Below, piece after piece: positions 57,654-64,000 of a stretch of DNA of 64,000 nucleotides. Position 1 is the stretch's first letter, and the number at the start of each line of letters is the position of its first letter. A program made the position numbers and the translations under genes. This DNA comes from an uncultured Propionibacteriaceae bacterium. Lineage in GTDB: Bacteria; Actinomycetota; Actinomycetes; Propionibacteriales; Propionibacteriaceae. The stretch spans positions 62,001-126,000 of the forward strand of contig CAMDZW010000001.1 of NCBI GenBank assembly GCA_945911015.1. The letters are read 5' to 3'. A model generated the notes under the pieces. It saw nothing but the letters and a program-made list of their open reading frames with translations, made no database searches and was not told where the DNA came from.

Positions 57654-60600
57654 ATGCTGAAAAATCGACCCTTCCTGCGCATGGCCAGACCCGGCCTCGT
57701 GCTGGGCATCGTGGTCACCGTCCTGATGGCGCTGGGCCTGAACGCCCCCCTCGCCAAGGCCGACATCCCCGATTTCCCAGACGGCTATCCCACACTCGGC
57801 CCGAGCGAGGAGAATGTCCAAGGCCTCTCCGTCAATGGCCAAGTCACCACCTTGTTCCCGCTGCATGTGGGTCCGGACCAGATCAGTCGTGCCTACTGCG
57901 TCGAGCTGACGGTCTCGGCCCGGCAGCCTCTTGACGTCGGCGTGGGCGACTGGGAGTCCTTTCCCGGCGACAACAACTTCGCCACCAGCGAGACCGTACG
58001 GGAGAAAGTCGCCTGGATTGTCTACAACAGCTACCCCAATCTGTCACTCGAGGCCTATCGGGCACTGACCGAGGTGCCGGGCCTCACGGAGGAGGAGGCC
58101 ATCGCTGCAACTCAGGCCGCGATCTGGCACTTCACCGATGGCTTCGCCTACCAGACCTCAAGTGGGTCCGACGCAGCCGACGACCGGGTCCGCCAGGTCT
58201 ACGACCACATGACCGGTGACGAGAACACGGGCCGCCCAGAGACGGTGGGCCCCTCGCTGAGTCTCGAGGTCGTGGCCGACCAGGACCAGGCCGGCGACCT
58301 CGTCGGCCCGATCCGGATCACCTCGTCCGAGGAAACCGCCGCCGTGACCGTCACCGGCGACTACCCCCTCGTGACGTCCGACGGGGAACCTGTTGACCTG
58401 TCCGCTGTCCCGACCGGAGTTGACCTGTGGTTCGACGTGCCAGCGACCGCACCAGCCGGCTCGGCATCGCTCAGCGCTGCAGTCACCGGGCCGGAGAGCA
58501 CTGGCCTGCTCGTCACCAACACCGAGCCTCGGACCCAGACCCTGATGATTGCCCGCGGCGATGTCACCACCCATACCGACGACGGCGTGATCACCTGGCG
58601 GGCCAAGCCCCGGATCACCACCGAGGCCCTCGACCAGTCCGACGGCGACGACTACCTCGCCGGGGACGACGAGGTCACCGTGGTCGACACCGTCACCTAT
58701 GCCGGCCTGGTCCCGGGCGAGCGCTACCGCCTCGAGGGTGAGTTGATGATCCGCAACGCGGACGGCACGTCAACTGCCACCGGCATCACCCAGGAAATGG
58801 AGTTCACCCCGACCGAACCCTCGGGCTCGGTCGAGCTGGCCTTCACGATCCCTGCTTCGCAGCTGCAGGGTGAAGTGGTCGTCGTCTTCGAGGAACTCTT
58901 CCAGGGCAAGCAGAAGGTCGCGGTCCATGCCGACATCGACGACGAGGACCAGACTGTGTACCGCCCCCGGATCGGCACGACCGCCCGCGACGGCGTCGAG
59001 GGCGACAAGCTGTTGCCGCAGGACGGTGAGGCGAAGGTCACCGACACCGTCGCGTACGAAGGCCTCAAGCCTGGCAGGGAATACACCCTGGCCGGCACCT
59101 TGGTGACCCGGGACGCCGACGGCAAGCCCGTCGACACCGGCATCACCGCCGAGCGAACCTTCACTCCGGAGGCCTCCGACGGCAGCGTCGAACTGACCTT
59201 CACCGTCCCCGACGGCATGCTGCGTGGCGAGACCATCGTCGTCTTCGAGGAGCTCTACGACGGCGCCACCCTGGTTGCGACCCACGCCGACATCGACGAC
59301 GACTTCCAGACCGTCTACCGGCCACGCCTGGGCACCTCCGCCAGCGACGCCGCCGACGGTGACAAGCATCTCGCCCCGACCGGTGAGGTGACCGTCGATG
59401 ACGTCGTGACGTACTCCGGGCTCGAGCCCGGCAAGGAATACACCCTCAAGGGTGAGCTGATGGTCCGTGACGGCGACGGCAATGCCGTGCCGACCGGGAT
59501 CACCCAGGAGTTGACGTTCACCCCGACCGCTTCTTCGGGAACCGAGACCCTCAGCTTCACGATCCCTGCCGGGGAGCTGCACGGCGAGACCATCGTCGTC
59601 TTTGAGTCCCTGCAGCGTGATGGCGTCGAGGTGGCGGTGCACGCCGACATCGATGACCAGGACCAGACGGTCCATCGGCCTCGGTTGGGCACCAGTGCGA
59701 CCGATGGCGAGGACGGAGACGACTTCCTGGCCGAAACCGACGAGGCAACGATCGTCGACACGGTCACCTACGAAGGCCTTCGGGTGGGCCAGGAGTACAC
59801 CGTGCGCGGTGAGCTCATGATCCGCACCGCCGACGGCACGGCGCAGGCGACGGGGATCACCTCAGAGGTGACCTTCACCCCGCAGAGCGCTGACGGATCG
59901 GTGGACCTGCAGTTCACCGTGGCCGAGGGTCAGCTCTTGGGCACCGTCATCGTGGTCTTCGAGCATCTGTGGCTCGACGACATCGAGGTGGCTGCCCATG
60001 CCGACATCACCGATGAGGACCAGACCGTCCACCGGCCCAGCATCGACACCGATGCCTACGACCTGGCCGATGGTGACCGACTCCTCGATGCGGACGGCGG
60101 CACCCTGCGCGACGATGTCTCCTACGCCGGGCTGAAGATCGGTGAGACCTACGTGGTCCGCGGCACCGTCATGCTGTACGAGACCGGACAGTCCACCGGG
60201 ATCCACGGTGCGACCACCTTCGTGGCCACACAGTCTGCAGGCATCGTCCACGTCGACTTCGACATCCCTGACACCTATGCCCGACAGACGCTGGTCGTCT
60301 TCGAATGGCTGTACCTGGTGCCTCGTGATGCCGATCGTCCCGACGACCAGGTCGCTGGCCAGGACACCGACAGGGGCCAGAACACCGACAGGGACCAGGA
60401 CGCGGCACCGGCTGCGCTGGCCGAGCCCACCGCTGTGACTGGCCTGACCACCTTCGGTGGCGCAGCCCCGTTCGACGGCTGGGTCACCCCGGTCGACGAC
60501 GAGGCCGACACCGGCGACGGGTCCGGTGCTGACTCAGCGGAATCGGAGAGGTTGTTGGCCACCCACACCGACCTGAATGCCGAACGGCAGACGGTCCGGG

Positions 60601-60740
60601 TGGACGCTCCGCCGCCTCCGCCAGAACTGCCCAACACCGGGTCGACGGCAGGAACGGGCTGGGTTCTGGGACTCGGCGCACTCCTGACCGGTGGTGGCGC
60701 AGCCCTGCTGTTGGCTGACCGACGACGTCGGCACAGCTGA
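57654..60740 (+). CDS. LPxTG-anchored surface adhesin with thioester domain and five VaFE repeats
   Basis: The 1028-residue protein has a signal peptide (residues 1-36), then a TQXA-type thioester domain: the Cys of RAYCVELTVSA and the Gln of AATQAAIWHFTDG can form an internal thioester that bonds covalently to host or surface amines. From residue ~319 five VaFE repeats of ~119 residues follow (starts near 319, 438, 556, 675, 794); each opens P-R-[IL]-x-T-x-A-x-D-x2-[DE]-GD and contains VVVFE(E/S/H)L, the form that makes internal Thr-Gln ester bonds. The C-terminus has PELPNTG near 992, a membrane segment and RRRRHS for sortase anchoring. Function as adhesin is by family. It is convergent with a LuxR-type regulator. 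Confidence 0.92.
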   Translation: MLKNRPFLRMARPGLVLGIVVTVLMALGLNAPLAKADIPDFPDGYPTLGPSEENVQGLSVNGQVTTLFPLHVGPDQISRAYCVELTVSARQPLDVGVGDWESFPGDNNFATSETVREKVAWIVYNSYPNLSLEAYRALTEVPGLTEEEAIAATQAAIWHFTDGFAYQTSSGSDAADDRVRQVYDHMTGDENTGRPETVGPSLSLEVVADQDQAGDLVGPIRITSSEETAAVTVTGDYPLVTSDGEPVDLSAVPTGVDLWFDVPATAPAGSASLSAAVTGPESTGLLVTNTEPRTQTLMIARGDVTTHTDDGVITWRAKPRITTEALDQSDGDDYLAGDDEVTVVDTVTYAGLVPGERYRLEGELMIRNADGTSTATGITQEMEFTPTEPSGSVELAFTIPASQLQGEVVVVFEELFQGKQKVAVHADIDDEDQTVYRPRIGTTARDGVEGDKLLPQDGEAKVTDTVAYEGLKPGREYTLAGTLVTRDADGKPVDTGITAERTFTPEASDGSVELTFTVPDGMLRGETIVVFEELYDGATLVATHADIDDDFQTVYRPRLGTSASDAADGDKHLAPTGEVTVDDVVTYSGLEPGKEYTLKGELMVRDGDGNAVPTGITQELTFTPTASSGTETLSFTIPAGELHGETIVVFESLQRDGVEVAVHADIDDQDQTVHRPRLGTSATDGEDGDDFLAETDEATIVDTVTYEGLRVGQEYTVRGELMIRTADGTAQATGITSEVTFTPQSADGSVDLQFTVAEGQLLGTVIVVFEHLWLDDIEVAAHADITDEDQTVHRPSIDTDAYDLADGDRLLDADGGTLRDDVSYAGLKIGETYVVRGTVMLYETGQSTGIHGATTFVATQSAGIVHVDFDIPDTYARQTLVVFEWLYLVPRDADRPDDQVAGQDTDRGQNTDRDQDAAPAALAEPTAVTGLTTFGGAAPFDGWVTPVDDEADTGDGSGADSAESERLLATHTDLNAERQTVRVDAPPPPPELPNTGSTAGTGWVLGLGALLTGGGAALLLADRRRRHS
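58608..60390 (+). repeat. Five tandem in-gene repeats of ~357 nt (VaFE modules)
   Basis: The units start near 58608, 58965, 59319, 59676 and 60033. Units 2 to 4 are the most similar, sharing GxTA/S-x-DG-x2-GD starts and HADIDDxDQTV(Y/H)RPR ends; unit 5 is the most divergent. Such repeats can change in number by recombination, altering the stalk length. Confidence 0.8.
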
Positions 60741-60771
60741 CACACGCTGGAAACAGCCAGGCAGGGAAGGG

Positions 60772-63606
60772 TCAGCGGGTGTTGCGGGGATCAAGCATCG
60801 AGCGTGGTTCCCGCAACACCCGCGCCACTTCGGCACGGGAGGTGATCTGCAATTTGTGCAGCAGGTTCGACACATGAAAACGCACGGTCGCGACCGAGAC
60901 CACCAGATCCTCGGCGATCTGCTGGTTCGATCGGCCATTCAGCAGATGACTGGCAATCTCTCGTTCCCGAGCGGTGAGAGCGCCCAGCAGCCGGTCCTGT
61001 TCGGACCGATCGGCCGAACGCAGCTCAGCCAGTCCCTGTTCGACTCGCGGCAGGTAGGCCACGGCCCCGGTCCTGGTGAGGATCCTGCGGGCCTGCTGAT
61101 AGGTCGAGCGGGCACGATCCGCGCGCCCGGTGGCCCCGTACAGCCCGGCGAGATCGATCAGCGTGAGGGCTTGCGGCAGCGGCAGTTGGCCATCGTCGAG
61201 CGCCTCGGTGAAGAGCTCCTCCGCCCGCGCCGAGTCTCCTCGGGCCTGGGCGAGTCGGCCCTGCAACCAGCCCAGGGCACCCCAGCACTCGGCCCAGCGG
61301 GTGCCTCGCCACTGCGCGAGTTGAGCGATCTGTTCCTCGGCCTCATCGAGCAGGCCGAGATCGAGCAATGCGTGGGCCCGGTGAGTGAGGAAACCGCGAC
61401 GAGTGTTCACCATCCGATCCACCGGTGCGGCCTTGATGACATCCAGCACCTTCTGCGGTTCCCCGTTGACCCGGGCGATCTCACAGTCGGCCAGTACCGC
61501 CAGGTCAGGCCCGTACCCCTCCCAGGTGAAGTCGTGGAGTGCCTGTGCCTGGCGGGCCAGTCCCCCAGCTTCGGGCTTGCCGGCCATCGCGGCCGCAATC
61601 GCTCCCAGGCCGGCAAAGCTCGGGCGCGCCTCGACATCGGCGGAGTCGAAAGCCACATCCTTGGCGTCGGCGATCATCTCAGCTGCGGCGTCGATCTCCC
61701 CCAACAGCAACAAGCTCTCAGCCAACACCAGACGCGCTGTGCCGGCCATCCACGGCTTGGAGATGTAGTCCAACATCTCGACCGCCTCGGCAGCCAGTTC
61801 CCGGGCCAGGGGGATGTCACCGACCTGTCCGGCGGCCCCGGCCAGGGTGCCGATCGCATCGGCCTTCAGCGCACTGCGGGGCAACTGGCGCGCCCGCTCC
61901 ATCAGTGCGGGCAGCTCGGCCTTGGTCTCCTCCATCCGAGAAGCGCGGTGCAGATTCACGATTTCGAGACAGTCCAGCAGGACCAGATAGCCGTCAGGAT
62001 CAACCATCCACGCCAGCCGTGGATCACTGAGCTCGGCAGGATCCCGGGGCACCCGGGCCATCAGCCCCTTGGCCAAGGGCGCCAACATCTCCAGCGGCGA
62101 GTAGTCGAAGGTCCGCATGGTCATGATGACCAACATGAACGCCAGATGGGCCTGGATCGCGACATCGTCGGGCGAGGTCGGCGCCCGCATGACCATCGCA
62201 ATGACCTTCTCCTGGGGGAACAGCTGTTCCGGGTGGAAGGCCGCCACCATGACGGCCAACAACTCGTTCACCAGTGATGTCGAGGCCAGTGCCTGGTACT
62301 CGTCGTACAGGTCCAGCAACAGGTAGACCGACTTGTCCTGGATCGCGACCAGACCAAGATCGACCAGTAGTTCGTGGCGCAGCGGATCGGCGCGATCCGG
62401 CACCAGAGCGAGCGCGGCACGCAACACGGCATAGATGCCGGCGAAGGCGTGGGTCCGGGCAGCAATGTCGACATACTCACGGACCTGGCCGAGCAGATCC
62501 TCGTCGAGGTGTTCGGCCGACTCCAGCCGGAACCGGATCGAACTGTATCCATCGTTGATCTCGGCCAGGGCCCGATACACCGCTCGAGTACGGCTGGGCG
62601 GCAACGATTCCCGTACGGCATGGGCGACGAGGGCGTGGACCGGCGAAATGGTCGTACCGAAGCCTGACTCGACCACCACCCCAGCGGTGATGGCTTCGTC
62701 GACACAGACCTGTTCGCCCAGCTGTGAGGCCGCAGCGGCCAGTTCCGACCGCGAAATCGCATTACGGCTCAGGCAGACGATGTCGGTACTGGCCTGCGCG
62801 GAGGTGCTGAGCATGCGGTATCCGGCCAACAGTGGGTTGTCCGAGGCCAGGACCCCGCGCAACGGGATGTCCCAGGCCATGTGCAACTTGGAGATCTCGG
62901 CCGGGGTCAGGTGGTCGAGCACGGTCACCACATGCAGGATCGACCCGCCGGTGGCCATGTGGAGCCGTTCACCGCTGCGGGGCGAGATCGTGGCGCCCAA
63001 CCGCTCGGTGGCCAGTGCACGGATCCCCTCCACCGTCAGCGGGGCCAGATGGGTCTGGTCATGGTACGGATCGGTGCGGGTCAGCTCATCGAGGTGGGCT
63101 CCGAACGAGTCGGGCAGGTGGGGAGTCCGTGCCCCGTACACGCCGAAGATCCCGACCTTGGTCAGCCGGGGGATCAGATACCGCAGGACCTGCGCCGACT
63201 GCGGATCGATCCACTGGACGTCGTCGAAGGCCATGAGGTAGCGAGCATCGCCACCGACCTCGTGGAAGAGTTTCAGGATCGCGCGACCGACCGCCACCGG
63301 CTGCACCTGTGGGTCGTGCAAGGGTTCGAAGTCTCCGAACGGCACCCCTGCCGCCGCGAGAATGCGTTCGACAAATCCGTACGGCTCGTTCTGTTCGATC
63401 TCGTCGGCACTGGTGTAACTGACCACCCACTCCCCGTCCGAGCGCGCCTGATCCAGGAGTTCACGAATGAACCAGGTCTTGCCCATCCCCGGCAGTCCGT
63501 GGACCAGTAGAGACATGCCATTCTGGGCGGTTGCTCTGTCCAGGGCGCGACGGGCAGTGTCACGCCGTGAGACCGAGGGAGTGGCCGCATGCGCGTCCAT
63601 CCCCAT
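60772..63606 (-). CDS. Large LuxR-family ATP-binding regulator (LAL/MalT-like)
   Basis: The 944-residue protein has an N-terminal AAA/STAND ATPase (Walker A GLPGMGKT at residues 37-44, Walker B YLMAFDDVQWIDPQSAQVLR), a long TPR-like helical region and a C-terminal LuxR helix-turn-helix (LTAREREIASHLLNGRSNQQ, then IAEDLVVSVATVRFHVSNLL). These proteins activate transcription upon ligand binding. ATG 63606 has AAGGTG 7 nt upstream; GTG 63615 is the alternative. Its only close neighbour is the adhesin gene, which it may control, though that is inference. Confidence 0.9.
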   Translation of the reverse strand: MGMDAHAATPSVSRRDTARRALDRATAQNGMSLLVHGLPGMGKTWFIRELLDQARSDGEWVVSYTSADEIEQNEPYGFVERILAAAGVPFGDFEPLHDPQVQPVAVGRAILKLFHEVGGDARYLMAFDDVQWIDPQSAQVLRYLIPRLTKVGIFGVYGARTPHLPDSFGAHLDELTRTDPYHDQTHLAPLTVEGIRALATERLGATISPRSGERLHMATGGSILHVVTVLDHLTPAEISKLHMAWDIPLRGVLASDNPLLAGYRMLSTSAQASTDIVCLSRNAISRSELAAAASQLGEQVCVDEAITAGVVVESGFGTTISPVHALVAHAVRESLPPSRTRAVYRALAEINDGYSSIRFRLESAEHLDEDLLGQVREYVDIAARTHAFAGIYAVLRAALALVPDRADPLRHELLVDLGLVAIQDKSVYLLLDLYDEYQALASTSLVNELLAVMVAAFHPEQLFPQEKVIAMVMRAPTSPDDVAIQAHLAFMLVIMTMRTFDYSPLEMLAPLAKGLMARVPRDPAELSDPRLAWMVDPDGYLVLLDCLEIVNLHRASRMEETKAELPALMERARQLPRSALKADAIGTLAGAAGQVGDIPLARELAAEAVEMLDYISKPWMAGTARLVLAESLLLLGEIDAAAEMIADAKDVAFDSADVEARPSFAGLGAIAAAMAGKPEAGGLARQAQALHDFTWEGYGPDLAVLADCEIARVNGEPQKVLDVIKAAPVDRMVNTRRGFLTHRAHALLDLGLLDEAEEQIAQLAQWRGTRWAECWGALGWLQGRLAQARGDSARAEELFTEALDDGQLPLPQALTLIDLAGLYGATGRADRARSTYQQARRILTRTGAVAYLPRVEQGLAELRSADRSEQDRLLGALTAREREIASHLLNGRSNQQIAEDLVVSVATVRFHVSNLLHKLQITSRAEVARVLREPRSMLDPRNTR

Positions 63607-63670
63607 GGTGCGCACCTTACATGGAAGTGGCGCCGCGACTGAGCTGCATCCCGACCACCGACTGAGGACA

Positions 63671-63676
63671 TAAAGT
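63671..63676 (+). promoter_or_regulatory. -10 box of a leaderless promoter (SRPBCC gene)
   Basis: TAAAGT is followed after 6 nt by ATG 63683. Confidence 0.5.
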
Positions 63677-63682
63677 TCGTGG

Positions 63683-64000
63683 ATGAGATCTCGTCACATC
63701 AGCACAGTCATCGCCGCCTCGCCTGCGCAGGTGTACGGCTACGCCGCGGACCCGACCCATCTCCCCGACTGGGCGGCTGGCCTGGCCCGGTCCGAGATCG
63801 AGCTGCGTGGCGATGATCTGGTCGCCCAGTCCCCGATGGGTGAGGTGGTGCTCCGATTCGTGCCCCGCAATGACCTCGGCGTGCTGGACCACGACGTCAT
63901 CCTGCCGTCAGGCACCACCGTCACCAATCCACTGCGGGTGCTGGCCCATCCGTACGGCAGTGAGGTGGTCTTCACCGTCCGCCAGATCGAGTTGACCGAC
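63683..64000 (+). CDS. SRPBCC-family protein, partial (3' end outside the window)
   Basis: The visible 106 residues (MRSRHISTVIAASPAQVYGY) match the START-like SRPBCC fold: a first strand followed by AASPAQVYGYAADPTHLPDW and later strands LVAQSPMGEVVLRFVPRNDL and VVFTVRQIEL. Such proteins bind hydrophobic ligands; function unknown. It is divergent from the LuxR-type regulator. Confidence 0.78.
   Translation, partial: MRSRHISTVIAASPAQVYGYAADPTHLPDWAAGLARSEIELRGDDLVAQSPMGEVVLRFVPRNDLGVLDHDVILPSGTTVTNPLRVLAHPYGSEVVFTVRQIELTD

Noticed and set aside
58608-60390. CRISPR-like or satellite array
   Set aside because: The repeats are ~357 nt, in frame and translate to VaFE modules of one protein.
1-64000. 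tRNA, rRNA, riboswitch or CRISPR features
   Set aside because: I looked for tRNA-like GGTTCGA arms, rRNA motifs, conserved riboswitch cores and regular short spaced repeats and found none I could support.

Overview
The window is high-GC, gene-dense DNA of a Gram-positive actinobacterium. Evidence: strong G/C third-position bias, many GTG and some TTG starts, -10 boxes placed 6-7 nt before start codons (leaderless mRNAs), an LPxTG-anchored surface protein, actinobacterial-type LpdA, DnaE2/ImuA'/ImuB, ECF42 and a decaprenylphosphoryl-arabinose gene trio. The order Propionibacteriales is my best guess, from general gene content only. No rRNA, tRNA, CRISPR array, prophage or insertion sequence was recognised.

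Layout. 1-1.7 kb: a two-component sensor kinase (cut by the window edge) behind a CPBP protease. 1.7-4.8 kb: ubiA-dprE1-dprE2, making the arabinose donor DPA. 4.8-7.2 kb: two divergent citrate synthases, one with an N-terminal DNA-binding domain. 7.3-10.9 kb: DGPF/YCII protein with an ECF42 sigma factor, a monooxygenase-like protein, a HIT-like protein and an M23-like protein. 10.8-14.3 kb: decayed HNH endonuclease gene, Gfo/Idh/MocA oxidoreductase, and a wrecked sulfite-oxidase-type molybdoenzyme gene. 14.3-17.4 kb: CPBP protease, methyltransferase, lpdA. 17.5-23.7 kb: nucleoside/deoxyribose operon (PNP, phosphomutase, deoC, two aldehyde dehydrogenases). 24-27 kb: metG, a pair of hairpin repeats, a frameshifted UPF0158-like gene. 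27-30 kb: a metallophosphoesterase-HAD fusion and a two-gene WXG/ESX-like unit with its own promoter. 30-32.6 kb: aldo/keto reductase, DNA methylase, rRNA/tRNA methylase. 32.6-38.3 kb: SOS mutasome imuA'-imuB-dnaE2 under a LexA box. 38.5-39.6 kb: tandem DUF2087 genes. 39.9-43.1 kb: NarL-type two-component system divergent from an acyltransferase. 43-46.6 kb: adenosine deaminase, DUF998 protein, double-MerR regulator with DUF6194 protein, cytidine deaminase. 46.6-50.4 kb: APH-like kinase, trpS, UDP-sugar dehydrogenase. 50.4-57.5 kb: molybdate uptake (modABC) and molybdenum-cofactor synthesis. 57.6-63.6 kb: a thioester/VaFE surface adhesin and a large LuxR-type ATPase regulator. The end holds a partial SRPBCC protein.

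Themes. (1) Molybdenum: moaA, moaD, moaE, moeA, moaC, mog and modB look intact, but modA and modC each carry an apparent one-base frameshift and the only molybdoenzyme gene present has lost its catalytic core. (2) Nucleoside salvage is spread over PNP, phosphomutase, DeoC, adenosine deaminase and cytidine deaminase. (3) Several perfect palindromes sit at promoters and are good operator candidates. (4) The least explained coding region is 27.0-30.0 kb. Single-base frameshifts in four genes may be real decay or sequence error; this cannot be settled from one sequence.
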